Source of the DNA: Polyangiaceae bacterium
Lineage (GTDB): Bacteria; Myxococcota_A; Polyangia; Polyangiales; Polyangiaceae
Length of the DNA stretch: 56,708 bases
Assembly: GCA_025937785.1 (NCBI GenBank)
Contig: JAICQQ010000032.1
Location: 1 to 56,708, forward strand
Reading direction: 5' to 3'
The notes beneath the pieces are model-generated. The model was not told the origin of the DNA and ran no database searches. It saw nothing but the letters and a program-made list of their open reading frames with translations. Of this stretch, positions 1 through 8,198 are shown one piece after another. Positions within the stretch are counted from its first letter, which is position 1, and the number at the start of each line of letters is the position of its first letter. The translations under genes were made by a program, and so were the position numbers.

Positions 1-129
1 GAACAGCGCCTATGCGTGAACAGCGCCTATGCGTGAACAGCGCCTATGCGTGAACAGCGCCTATGCGTGAACAGCGCCTATGCGTGAACAGCGCCTATGC
101 GTGAACAGCGCCTATGCGTGAACAGCGCC
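1..129. repeat. 17-bp tandem repeat array, 7 full units plus a partial eighth
   Basis: The unit GAACAGCGCCTATGCGT is repeated without change from the window edge, so the true array may begin further left. The last copy keeps only its first 10 bases. Those 10 bases are also the left arm of the hairpin that follows, so the array looks like amplification of one terminator arm plus a 7-bp spacer. A 17-bp period is not a codon multiple, so the array is unlikely to be coding. Confidence 0.95.
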
Positions 130-152
130 CGGCTTTCACCAAGGCGCTGTTC
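120..152 (-). terminator. Hairpin downstream of lon
   Basis: GAACAGCGCC (120-129) and GGCGCTGTTC (143-152) form a perfect 10-bp inverted repeat around a 13-nt loop. It lies 47 nt beyond the lon stop codon, where a terminator is expected. There is no strong U-tract, so it may act as a 3' end stabiliser instead. Each upstream 17-bp unit carries the same left arm. Confidence 0.6.
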
Positions 153-198
153 CCATCAGCTCGGGCGGCGACGCCCGGCTGCACGCTGCGATCCGGAA

Positions 199-2634
199 CT
201 AGTTGGTGGGCGACGCTTCCTTGCTCGCCATTTGGTCCATGAACGCTTGCGACGGTTGCGGCACCGTTTCGAGCGCGGCTTCGAGCACCTCGTCGAGCTT
301 GTGGACGAACACGAACTCGAGCTCGTCGCGGATTTCCTTCGGCACCTCTTCCAAATCAGCCTTGTTGCGCTCGGGCAAGATCACCCGCTTCACCCCGGCG
401 CGGTGTGCAGCCAGGGTCTTCTCTTTCAGGCCGCCGATCGGGAGCACCCGGCCGCGCAGGGAGATTTCACCGGTCATGGCCACGTCGTGTCGTACCCGGA
501 TACCCGTGAGCAGCGAGACAATCGCGGTGAACATGGTGATACCGGCGCTGGGGCCATCCTTGGGCATGGCACCAGCGGGAATGTGCACGTGCACATCGCT
601 CTTCTCCAGAAAGTCCTTGGCGATGCCGTACTTCTCCGCATTGGTCCGCACGTAGCTCAGCGCGGCGTGCGCGCTCTCTTTCATCACCTCACCGAGCTGC
701 CCCGTGAGCTGCATCTTTCCGGAGCCGAACATGCGGGTGACCTCGATGAAGAGAATCTCGCCGCCCACGCTGGTCCACGCGAGCCCCGTCGCCACGCCGG
801 TCTCTTCCGTGCGCTCGGCGACTTCGCTCGTGTACTTGATCGGCCCCAAGAATTCCCGGAGGTCGTCTTCGGTCTTGACCACACGTTCGGAAACATCGCC
901 CTCGGCAACCTTGACCGCGACGCCGCGGATCACGCTCGCTACGGTGCGTTCGAGCGAACGCACGCCGGCTTCGCGGGTGTAGTGCTCGATCAGTTCTTCC
1001 ACTGCTTCTTCGGTGATCTCGAGCTGCGTGGGCTTGATGCCGTGTTCCTCCAGCTGCTTCGGGATCAAGTGTTGCTGCGCGATGGCGAGCTTTTCGCGTC
1101 GGGTGTAGCCGGGGATCTCGAGGATCTCCATGCGGTCACGGAGGGGCGGCGGGATTGGATCGGCGATGTTCGCGGTGGCCACGAACATCACGTTCGACAG
1201 GTCGTACGGGATTTCGAGGTAGTGATCGGCGAACGTGTTGTTCTGCTCGGGGTCCAACACCTCGAGCAGCGCCGCGCTGGGATCGCCGCGGAAGTCGTGT
1301 CCGATCTTGTCCACTTCATCCATCATGAACACCGGATTGATGGTGCCGGATTTCTTCATGCCCTGGATGATCTGCCCCGGGAGTGCACCGACATAGGTGC
1401 GCCGGTGTCCGCGGATGGCCGCCTCGTCGTGAACACCGCCGAGCGAGATGCGAACGAACTTGCGTCCGAGCGCCCGCGCGATGCTCTTTCCGAGCGACGT
1501 CTTGCCGACGCCGGGAGGACCGATCAAGCACAAAATCGGGCCTTTCTTGTCACGCTTGAGCTTGCGCACGGCGAGATACTCGACGATGCGCTTCTTCACC
1601 TTGTCGAGCCCGTAGTGGTCCTCGTCGAGGACCTTGCGGACCTCTGCGATTTCCATGTTGTCATCCGTCGCGTTGTGCCACGGCAAGTCGAGGATCCAAT
1701 CGAGGTAGGTGCGCACCACGGTGTACTCGGCGCTGCCGACCTGCATCGAGCGTAGCCGCTTCAGTTGCTTGCGCGCGACGTTGTCAGCCTCTGCCGGCAG
1801 ATCCGCTTTCGCGATTCGCTCTTCGATGCCGTCGAGATCGCCCTGATCGCCGTCGTCCTCACCCAGCTCTTCCTTGATGGCTTTGAGCTGCTGCCTCAGC
1901 ACGTACTCGCGCTGGTTCTTGCCCATCTCTTCTTTGATCTGGGAGTTGATGCGTTCACGCATCTTGAGGATCTCGAGCTGTCGCGTGAGCAGGCGCAGCA
2001 CCTTGCGGATGCGCTCCTTCACTTCGATGGTTTCGATCAGCTGCGCCTTCTCTTCGACCGGGGCGTCGAGGTTGGCTGCTACCAAGTCCGCGAGCGCGCC
2101 CGGCGCCTGAATCGAGTCAATCAGCGAGCCCGCTTCGCGAGGCAACTCGGGCATCAGCTGAATCACCTGCTTGGCGACGTCGCGCAGGCTCATGGCGAGC
2201 GCTTCGGCTTCGACGTCCTCGACCGACGGCGTTTCGACGCGGGCAACGCGCGCCCGCAGGTAGGGCGAGGTTTGCGTCAGCGAGTCGAGGCGAATCCGCG
2301 TGAGGCCTTGCAGAATCAACGAGTAGTTTCCCGAGCTGTGCTTGAGCGCTTTCAGCACGCGTGCGGCACAGCCGACGGGATACAGATCGTCAGCCGAAGG
2401 ATCGTCGGTCGCTGGATCGCGCTGCGCGAAGATGGCGATGACGGGGTTGGTCTGAGCGTGCACCTCTTCGACGAGCGCCACCGATTTGGCGCGGCCAACG
2501 TCGAACGGTGCGACCGCTCCCGGGAAGAGGACGGCATTCCGAATGGGGAGGATCGCAAGCTCGTCCCCAAACTTTATTTCGTCTTCAGCCGGTGGCGGAG
2601 GGGGCACGGAGGACGGGCTTTTCTTGTCGCTCAT
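199..2634 (-). CDS. lon: ATP-dependent Lon protease
   Basis: Cytoplasmic AAA+ serine protease of 811 residues that unfolds and degrades misfolded and regulatory proteins. The N-terminal substrate-binding (LAN) domain begins near residue 25 after a Pro-rich leader. A coiled-coil-rich stretch spans about 200-300. Walker A GPPGVGKT is at 372-379, with a Walker B-type FMMDEVDK downstream. The C-terminal protease domain has the catalytic Ser696 in PKDGPSAG and Lys739 in GGLKEK, 43 residues apart as in E. coli Lon. Length and domain order are typical. It is transcribed divergently from fmt, and a hairpin follows its stop. Myxobacteria often carry two Lon enzymes (LonV and LonD/BsgA); the sequence alone does not say which one this is. 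Confidence 0.97.
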   Translation of the reverse strand: MSDKKSPSSVPPPPPAEDEIKFGDELAILPIRNAVLFPGAVAPFDVGRAKSVALVEEVHAQTNPVIAIFAQRDPATDDPSADDLYPVGCAARVLKALKHSSGNYSLILQGLTRIRLDSLTQTSPYLRARVARVETPSVEDVEAEALAMSLRDVAKQVIQLMPELPREAGSLIDSIQAPGALADLVAANLDAPVEEKAQLIETIEVKERIRKVLRLLTRQLEILKMRERINSQIKEEMGKNQREYVLRQQLKAIKEELGEDDGDQGDLDGIEERIAKADLPAEADNVARKQLKRLRSMQVGSAEYTVVRTYLDWILDLPWHNATDDNMEIAEVRKVLDEDHYGLDKVKKRIVEYLAVRKLKRDKKGPILCLIGPPGVGKTSLGKSIARALGRKFVRISLGGVHDEAAIRGHRRTYVGALPGQIIQGMKKSGTINPVFMMDEVDKIGHDFRGDPSAALLEVLDPEQNNTFADHYLEIPYDLSNVMFVATANIADPIPPPLRDRMEILEIPGYTRREKLAIAQQHLIPKQLEEHGIKPTQLEITEEAVEELIEHYTREAGVRSLERTVASVIRGVAVKVAEGDVSERVVKTEDDLREFLGPIKYTSEVAERTEETGVATGLAWTSVGGEILFIEVTRMFGSGKMQLTGQLGEVMKESAHAALSYVRTNAEKYGIAKDFLEKSDVHVHIPAGAMPKDGPSAGITMFTAIVSLLTGIRVRHDVAMTGEISLRGRVLPIGGLKEKTLAAHRAGVKRVILPERNKADLEEVPKEIRDELEFVFVHKLDEVLEAALETVPQPSQAFMDQMASKEASPTN

Positions 2635-2935
2635 GAAATCTGCTTTCGATGAAGTCCCAGGGGGTGTTACCTCAAGCTACTCCGACGGCCGCGAAAGGCA
2701 AAAGCTCAAGGCTGCTTTTGGAGAAATGAACGTAACCACATTGTCAGCGTTGGCTAGTTGGACAAATCGCACAACGGTCACACCATGACGGCGCTGTCCC
2801 GGCTCCACGGATTGGCAGCCCGACGAGTCACCAGATTCTCGCTGATTTGGAGCACCGGATCGGCCACCGACGACGGGTGCTGCGCGCGCACACCGGTGGC
2901 TTCCTGCAGCGCCGGCGGTTAAAAAGCACAGCAAG
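2635..2935. promoter_or_regulatory. Divergent lon/fmt intergenic region
   Basis: About 300 bp between two divergent start codons must hold both promoters. I looked for a heat-shock-type promoter facing lon and found CTTGAG-like hexamers but none at the right spacing to a CCCCAT-like element. No gene was seen: the overlapping frames lack an initiation signal and resemble no family. Confidence 0.45.
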
Positions 2936-3862
2936 ATGCGAGCCATTTTCTTTGGAACTCCCGAAATCGCGGTACCCGCACTCCGAGCCCTCGGCGAAGT
3001 GGCCGAAATCGTGGCGGTTGTTTCGCAACCGGACCGCCCGGCCGGTCGCGGACTCCAGTTGGCGGTGCCCGCTGTCAAGCAGGCCGCCCTCGAGCTGGGG
3101 CTGGCGGTGCACCAACCGAAGGCAGTGAAGACTGGTGCGCTCGCGACCTGGGTGCGGGAGCACACCGTCGATGTGGCGCTCGTGATGGCGTACGGCAGGA
3201 TCTTGCCGCTCGACGTCTTGAACGCGCCGCGCGTTGGGTCCCTCAACCTGCATGCATCACTGCTCCCGAAGTATCGCGGCGCAGCGCCGATTCAGCGAGC
3301 CATCATCGAAGGCGAACGCGAAACTGGGATCTCGTTGATGCACATGGATGAAGGCATGGACACCGGGGCTGTCTACCACCGGAGCTTCCTCAGCATTGCG
3401 CCCGATGAAGACGCCGGGCATCTCGCCGAACGCTTGAGCTCGCTGGCCGCCGAAGTGACGCGACACCAGCTCGCGCGCGCGGTACGGGGCGAACTGGCTG
3501 CGGTGCCTCAGGACCCAGCGCTCGCCAGCTATGCGCCGCCGATTGACAACGCACTGCGCACCGTTGATTGGAGCCAGAGCGCCACCCGCATCGCCTGTCT
3601 GGTGCGGGGCCTCGCGCCGCGTCCCTCGGCCATCACGACAGCGCGGGGCAAACACCTCAAGCTTCTCGAGGTCGAAGCGATCGATGCGACTCACCTCGCC
3701 CCCGGCGAAGTAGCTGTCCAGAGCGGCGGCATGTGCGTGGGCACGGGGCAAGGGGCGATCGTGGTGCTGCGCGCGCAGGTCGAAGGCAAGCGAGCAGCGA
3801 GCGGCCGCGATCTCGTCAACGGACGGGTCGTGGTCCCTGGGGATCGGTTGGGAGCGGTGTAA
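2936..3862 (+). CDS. fmt: Methionyl-tRNA formyltransferase
   Basis: Transfers a formyl group from 10-formyl-THF to initiator Met-tRNA. The 308-residue length is normal. The N-terminal Rossmann-type domain opens with MRAIFFGTPE. The active-site signature includes Asn104, His106 (NLHASLLPKYRGAAPIQ) and Asp142 (MDEGMDTG), the N-H-D triad of the family. The C-terminal tRNA-binding domain follows from about residue 205. The usual partner def (peptide deformylase) is not next to it here. A small HExxH gene begins 32 nt after the stop. Confidence 0.96.
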   Translation: MRAIFFGTPEIAVPALRALGEVAEIVAVVSQPDRPAGRGLQLAVPAVKQAALELGLAVHQPKAVKTGALATWVREHTVDVALVMAYGRILPLDVLNAPRVGSLNLHASLLPKYRGAAPIQRAIIEGERETGISLMHMDEGMDTGAVYHRSFLSIAPDEDAGHLAERLSSLAAEVTRHQLARAVRGELAAVPQDPALASYAPPIDNALRTVDWSQSATRIACLVRGLAPRPSAITTARGKHLKLLEVEAIDATHLAPGEVAVQSGGMCVGTGQGAIVVLRAQVEGKRAASGRDLVNGRVVVPGDRLGAV

Positions 3863-3894
3863 GTCGCATCCTGTTGCGGAGAGGAGTGACGGCA

Positions 3895-4470
3895 ATGGAT
3901 CCTTCCGAGCAGTTCGTGGCCGAGCTCGCGCACGAATTTCCCAAGTTCCGCATCGTGGAGAAGGACACCGACTTTCTCTCACAATCCATTGATATTGCTT
4001 TAAAAATCGTTACACTGGGCCGCCAGCGTTCGTACCTCGATGGCTACTACACGGTGCTCGGGTACACGCTCTACGTACCTCCGGGCTGGGCCCGGGCGTC
4101 GCCAGTCGACCGCGTCATCACCCTGCGCCACGAAAGGATCCACCTGCGGCAGCGGGAGCGTTATGGTTTCCCGTTGATGGCATTTCTCTATCTGGTTCCA
4201 TTTTTCCCGCTGGGGCTCGCGTACGGGCGCGCGCGGCTGGAGTGGGAGGCCTACGAAGAGACCTTGATCGCCACTGCGGAGCTGGCGGGGCTCGACGCTG
4301 CGCGGTCCCCGGCGTTGCGCGCCAGAATCGTCGGCCGTTTCGTGGGACCCGACTACGGGTGGATGTGGCCGTTTCCGAAACAGGTGGGGCGCTGGTACGA
4401 TGCCGCGATGGTGCGACTCGAACGCAAATTGGGCGCTACACCCGCCGCTACCCCGGGTGCTGTCACGTGA
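3895..4470 (+). CDS. Small HExxH putative metallopeptidase-like protein
   Basis: A 191-residue protein I cannot name. It contains H79-E80-R81-I82-H83, an exact HExxH zinc signature, followed by a hydrophobic stretch (about 92-109, [20 protein letters not shown]) and then [10 protein letters not shown], whose Glu116, Glu118 or Glu121 could be a third gluzincin-type ligand. The start ATG has GGAGAGGAG just upstream; the frame runs further upstream but only as antisense-like text inside fmt. The stop overlaps the next gene's start as GTGA, indicating translational coupling to the Hsp70-like protein. It could be a membrane-tethered protease feeding or regulated by that chaperone (inference), or a degenerate non-catalytic member. 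Confidence 0.75.
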   Translation: MDPSEQFVAELAHEFPKFRIVEKDTDFLSQSIDIALKIVTLGRQRSYLDGYYTVLGYTLYVPPGWARASPVDRVITLRHERIHLRQRERYGFPLMAFLYLVPFFPLGLAYGRARLEWEAYEETLIATAELAGLDAARSPALRARIVGRFVGPDYGWMWPFPKQVGRWYDAAMVRLERKLGATPAATPGAVT

Positions 4471-7274
4471 GCAGCCCTGTCGTCGGCATCGATCTGGGTA
4501 CGACCAACACCGTCGTCGCTGCCGTGCGCAACGGCCAAGCGTCAGCGCTTCCGACGGATCAGGGGGAAGTCCTGATCCCGAGCGTGGTTTCTTTCCACCC
4601 CTCGGGCAGCGTGCTCGTGGGTCCCGAGGCGAAGAATCGCAGGAAGATCGACGCGAAGAACACCATCTACTCGGTCAAGCGCCTGATCGGTCGCAGCTGG
4701 GATACGGAAGAAGTGCGCGTGGCCCGCCAGCGCTTCCCGTTCGAGATGCGCGAGGGACCCGGGCAATCCGCGCTCGTCGTGGCTCGCAAAGAGACCTATA
4801 CGCTGCCCGAAATCAGCGCGTTCGTGTTGCGCAAAGCCAAGGCGGTCGCCGAGGCTGCGCTCGGCACGAGCGTCGAACGAGCGGTGATCACCGTGCCGGC
4901 CAACTTCAACGACCTGCAGCGCGCCGCCACCAAAGTGGCCGGTCGCGTCGCCGGCCTCGAGGTGATGCGGATCTTGAACGAACCCACGGCCGCGGCGCTC
5001 GCGTACGGCTATGGCAAGCTCAGCTCGGAGCGCATCGCGGTCTACGACTTCGGGGGCGGCACGCTCGACATTACGTTGCTCGACCTTTCGGACAACGTCT
5101 TCGAGGTGTTGGCCACCGCGGGCAACACCTTTCTCGGCGGCGACGACATCGATCACGCGATCTGCGATCGGATGGCGACCACGCTGCTCAGCACCCACCG
5201 CGTCGACGCGGCGGCCGATCCGGCGACGTACGAGCTTTTGCGCTGGGCGGCAGAGGACATCAAAAAGCAGCTGACGTCCGCGCCCGAGGCCTCGATCACG
5301 ATCGCCGAAATCGCGCATCAAGCCGGGGGGAAGGCCATCGATTTCATTTTCTCGATGAGCCGCGCGGAGCTCGAACATCTGATCGCCCCGATCGTCGCCC
5401 AAACCTTCGACGTGTGTCGCGAAGCCCTGGGCATCGCCCAGCTCGACCCGGACGCCTTCAGCCAGGTGCTGCTCGTCGGCGGCTCCACACGCATCCCTCT
5501 GGTCCGCTCCGAAGTGGAGCGCTTCTTCGGCACCACGCCCGTCACCACGCTGAACCCGGACGAAGTCGTAGCACTGGGCGCGGCGATCCAGGCCAACGCA
5601 CTCAGCGGCGCAGAAAAACGGCGAAGCCAACTGCCCCTGCCCCCGAACCCCGCCGCGCGAGCCCGCCTGCCGAGTTACCCCGGCATCCGCCCGCGGCAAA
5701 GCAGCCTGCCGCCGAGCGTCGAGGCCCCCGAAACCGCGGCGCCGGTGGACACTGCGAGCTACGGGCGACCGCGACTACCCACCGCGCGCGGGCTGCAGCC
5801 GGCGAACCCGGTGGCGCAGCCGTTGGCAGGGCGCGCGGCCCCGCTCGTGGCGCCCCCCACCGCCGGCCAACCCAGCGCGGGGGTGCCGATCACGGCGGAC
5901 ATCGCCGCACTCAAGAAGCGCACGACAGCGCTCGGGCTCGGCGGGCCTGCGCCAGGCGCGGCCGCTGACCCTGGACGCGCGCGGACCCGCACCGACAAGG
6001 GCCTGGGGACCGCCACCGAACCCGCGCCACGGGTCGCGCCCGCCCCTGGCGCCGAAGCGCGGCCCGCGCCCGCTGGCGCCACGCTCCGGAGCGCGGCTGA
6101 GCAAGCAGCGCTCGCTCGCGCGGCGGCAGCAGCCTCGGACGCCGCCGCGCGCGGCCCGGCGCCGTTCGCCTTCGATATCGAAGACGACGCGCCGACCGAG
6201 GTGCGCCCCGCGCCCGGCAGTGCCCCGGTCGACCCGGCGCTGGACGCAGACTTTCTCGACGCCTCCGAGCTCCACGAAGTGCCGCGCGGCCTGAGCGAGG
6301 CGGATGAAGACGAGGAGGAAACGCAAGCGCGGCATCGGCCCCCAGCGCCTCACCGCCCCACAGCGCCCTCGGCCCCGATCTTGGCAGCGCCAATCGGGGC
6401 AGCACCGCCCTTGGTGAGCGCAGCGCCCGCACCGGTCGCACCGCGACAGGCAGCGACATTGCCGTCGAGCGCGACGCCCGCTCGGCCCGCGATCACCCAA
6501 CCTTTGCCCGCGGCTGCCACCCGAGCGCCGACGACCCAGCCGCTGCCCGCCGTCTCCGCGCGCCCCGCGGCGACGTTACCGCTGGCAGTGCCGCCCGCCT
6601 CGCCCGGGACGACGCTGCCGCTGCCCGCGGCCACCGCCGCCACCAGCACCCCTGTCGCTGCCAGCCACGTCGCGGCGCCAGCGGCAGCGGCGCCCTGGGG
6701 CACAGCCCCGGCGTCCCTGCCGCCGGAATCGTTCGAGCTCCCGACCCCGGGCATTCCCCTCGAAGAAACGACCGTGCCCCACGCACCGGCGCCAGGGTTC
6801 GACTTCGGAGCTGTCGGAGCCGCTCGGGAACCTCAGCGACCGGTCGTTCGCGGCGAACCTCCGCTGCTCATCGACGTCACGCCGCTCACGCTCGCCGTCG
6901 AGACGGTAGGCGGCTACTGCGACACGGTGATTTCGCGCAACAGCCCGATCCCTTGCGAGCACAGCCGACAATTCGCGACGGTCATGGACAACCAGGACAG
7001 CGTGCGCGTGCGGGTCAGTCAGGGGGAAGCCCCGATCTTTGCCCAGAATACTTTGCTGGGAGAGGTGCTCTTGAGCGGTCTGCGCGCGGCACCGCGCGGA
7101 GGCGTGAAGATCGAGGTCGCGTTCGCGCTCGATCCCAGCGGAATGCTGAATGTGAATGCCACCGACGTCGACACCGGGCGCTCCGTTTCGACGCGAATTC
7201 GACTGGTTGGGCTCGCCGATCCGCAAGAGGTCGAGTCGATGCGCGCCCGCCACGCGGCAGTCCCCCTGCGCTGA
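4467..7274 (+). CDS. Hsp70/DnaK-like chaperone with a ~420-residue Pro/Ala-rich interdomain insertion
   Basis: About 935 residues from a GTG start overlapping the preceding stop. The N-terminal actin-like ATPase domain is complete: GIDLGTTNT (phosphate 1) near residue 6, [15 protein letters not shown] (phosphate 2) near 192 and [13 protein letters not shown] (adenosine) near 336. It ends around residue 380 at [11 protein letters not shown]. Then come roughly 420 residues of Ala, Pro, Thr and Arg-rich low complexity with repeated TLPLP and TQPLP words. The substrate-binding beta domain resumes near 798 with [17 protein letters not shown] and runs to the end. The helical lid is absent. In canonical DnaK these domains are joined by about 10 residues, so allosteric coupling should differ. 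A J-domain gene starts 21 nt later, which supports a dedicated chaperone pair. Confidence 0.9.
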   Translation: MSSPVVGIDLGTTNTVVAAVRNGQASALPTDQGEVLIPSVVSFHPSGSVLVGPEAKNRRKIDAKNTIYSVKRLIGRSWDTEEVRVARQRFPFEMREGPGQSALVVARKETYTLPEISAFVLRKAKAVAEAALGTSVERAVITVPANFNDLQRAATKVAGRVAGLEVMRILNEPTAAALAYGYGKLSSERIAVYDFGGGTLDITLLDLSDNVFEVLATAGNTFLGGDDIDHAICDRMATTLLSTHRVDAAADPATYELLRWAAEDIKKQLTSAPEASITIAEIAHQAGGKAIDFIFSMSRAELEHLIAPIVAQTFDVCREALGIAQLDPDAFSQVLLVGGSTRIPLVRSEVERFFGTTPVTTLNPDEVVALGAAIQANALSGAEKRRSQLPLPPNPAARARLPSYPGIRPRQSSLPPSVEAPETAAPVDTASYGRPRLPTARGLQPANPVAQPLAGRAAPLVAPPTAGQPSAGVPITADIAALKKRTTALGLGGPAPGAAADPGRARTRTDKGLGTATEPAPRVAPAPGAEARPAPAGATLRSAAEQAALARAAAAASDAAARGPAPFAFDIEDDAPTEVRPAPGSAPVDPALDADFLDASELHEVPRGLSEADEDEEETQARHRPPAPHRPTAPSAPILAAPIGAAPPLVSAAPAPVAPRQAATLPSSATPARPAITQPLPAAATRAPTTQPLPAVSARPAATLPLAVPPASPGTTLPLPAATAATSTPVAASHVAAPAAAAPWGTAPASLPPESFELPTPGIPLEETTVPHAPAPGFDFGAVGAAREPQRPVVRGEPPLLIDVTPLTLAVETVGGYCDTVISRNSPIPCEHSRQFATVMDNQDSVRVRVSQGEAPIFAQNTLLGEVLLSGLRAAPRGGVKIEVAFALDPSGMLNVNATDVDTGRSVSTRIRLVGLADPQEVESMRARHAAVPLR

Positions 7275-7295
7275 TCGGGACGCCTCGGAGCACCC

Positions 7296-7823
7296 ATGCA
7301 ACCTCACGAGCTCGCGGTGATCGAAGCCTGGGACGACACCATCGATGCGTCGACGTATTACGAAATCCTCGGGATCTTGGAGATTGCCGACGAGGGGGCC
7401 ATCAAGAACGCTTACCGTGAGTTCGCGCGTGCGTTCCATCCCGACGCACACCCCGACGCGAGCGCCGAAGTGGCGGGCACGCTGCGGCGCATCTTTCAGC
7501 GCGGAGTGGAAGCCTACCGGACACTGTCAGATCCAAAGCTAAGGGCTGCCTACGACATGGCGCTGGCACGCGGCGCAATTCGCATGAAAGACAGCCGGTT
7601 ACCCCCGCAGATGTTGGGCGGAGCGAAAAGCCTGGAAGATCTGTGTGCGACCATGAGCGCCAAGCTCGCAGCACGAAAAGCCGATGAGCTCATCACTCAG
7701 GGGGATCTGAGCGCCGCGAAGCGCGAGCTGATGATGGCGATCGTACACGACGGCGGCAAAAATACGGAGCTCGCCGAGCGCCTCGGCGCACTCGACCTGG
7801 CTATGTTCGCCAAAGGCCAATGA
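7296..7823 (+). CDS. J-domain (DnaJ-like) co-chaperone
   Basis: A 175-residue protein with an N-terminal J domain at about residues 18-85: YYEILGI, helix II with KNAYREFARAFHPDAHPD, then YRTLSDPKLRAAYD. The catalytic HPD loop is residues 48-50. The C-terminal ~85 residues are helical, have no Gly/Phe region and no zinc-finger repeats, and do not resemble a known client-binding domain. The gene lies directly downstream of the atypical Hsp70-like gene on the same strand, so it is probably its ATPase-stimulating partner. A tetratricopeptide-like helical C-terminus cannot be ruled out. Confidence 0.9.
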   Translation: MQPHELAVIEAWDDTIDASTYYEILGILEIADEGAIKNAYREFARAFHPDAHPDASAEVAGTLRRIFQRGVEAYRTLSDPKLRAAYDMALARGAIRMKDSRLPPQMLGGAKSLEDLCATMSAKLAARKADELITQGDLSAAKRELMMAIVHDGGKNTELAERLGALDLAMFAKGQ

Positions 7824-8198
7824 GCGTTCGCGGCTCGTTCTGCAGGTGTTTTCTTACAAGTTCGTCGGGCACGCTGCGGGGCCACCGCCTACATCGGCCG
7901 CCCTCGTCGACACGACTCCGACATGGTTGCCAGAAATTTTTCGTGACGCTGGCCGTTAGACGTGATCGCTGCTCGGGATCGTAACCTGGAGCGACATTCG
8001 GCCGTCTGGTTGATTGGTTTTAGGGCACTAGCTTTCGTGTACAACAGTGTTAAAAGGAGGGCCCTCGCTGGCCTGATGCTAGACCGAATTGTGAACCAGC
8101 ACGTACGTCCTGGTAATATCGCGCCTGCTGCACCCCGCAGGTCTCACCATTCATCCGAAGCCCGAGCGTGGCATGATGGGTGATTCGAAAGGCTAACT
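7824..8198. other. Intergenic region, no gene seen
   Basis: This 375-bp stretch is less GC-rich than the flanking genes, with runs such as TTGATTGGTTTTAGGG. A short plus-strand frame (7962-8183) has no family resemblance or start signal. It probably holds the promoter and leader of the downstream zinc-ribbon/GYF gene; I see no convincing -35/-10 pair. Confidence 0.4.

Noticed and set aside
1..129. Possible CRISPR array
   Set aside because: Units are 17 bp and contiguous, with no unique spacers and no cas genes nearby.
97..1755. Plus-strand 552-residue open frame opposite lon
   Set aside because: It starts in the 17-bp repeats, lies entirely antisense to a clear lon gene, and its protein is Arg/His/Leu-rich without any family sign, as expected for a high-GC antisense shadow.
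2635..2800. Heat-shock-type promoter upstream of lon
   Set aside because: CTTGAG-like words exist but not at 13-15 bp from a CCCCAT-like element.
7962..8183. Small plus-strand gene in the 7824-8198 gap
   Set aside because: No ribosome site, no family resemblance and atypical composition.
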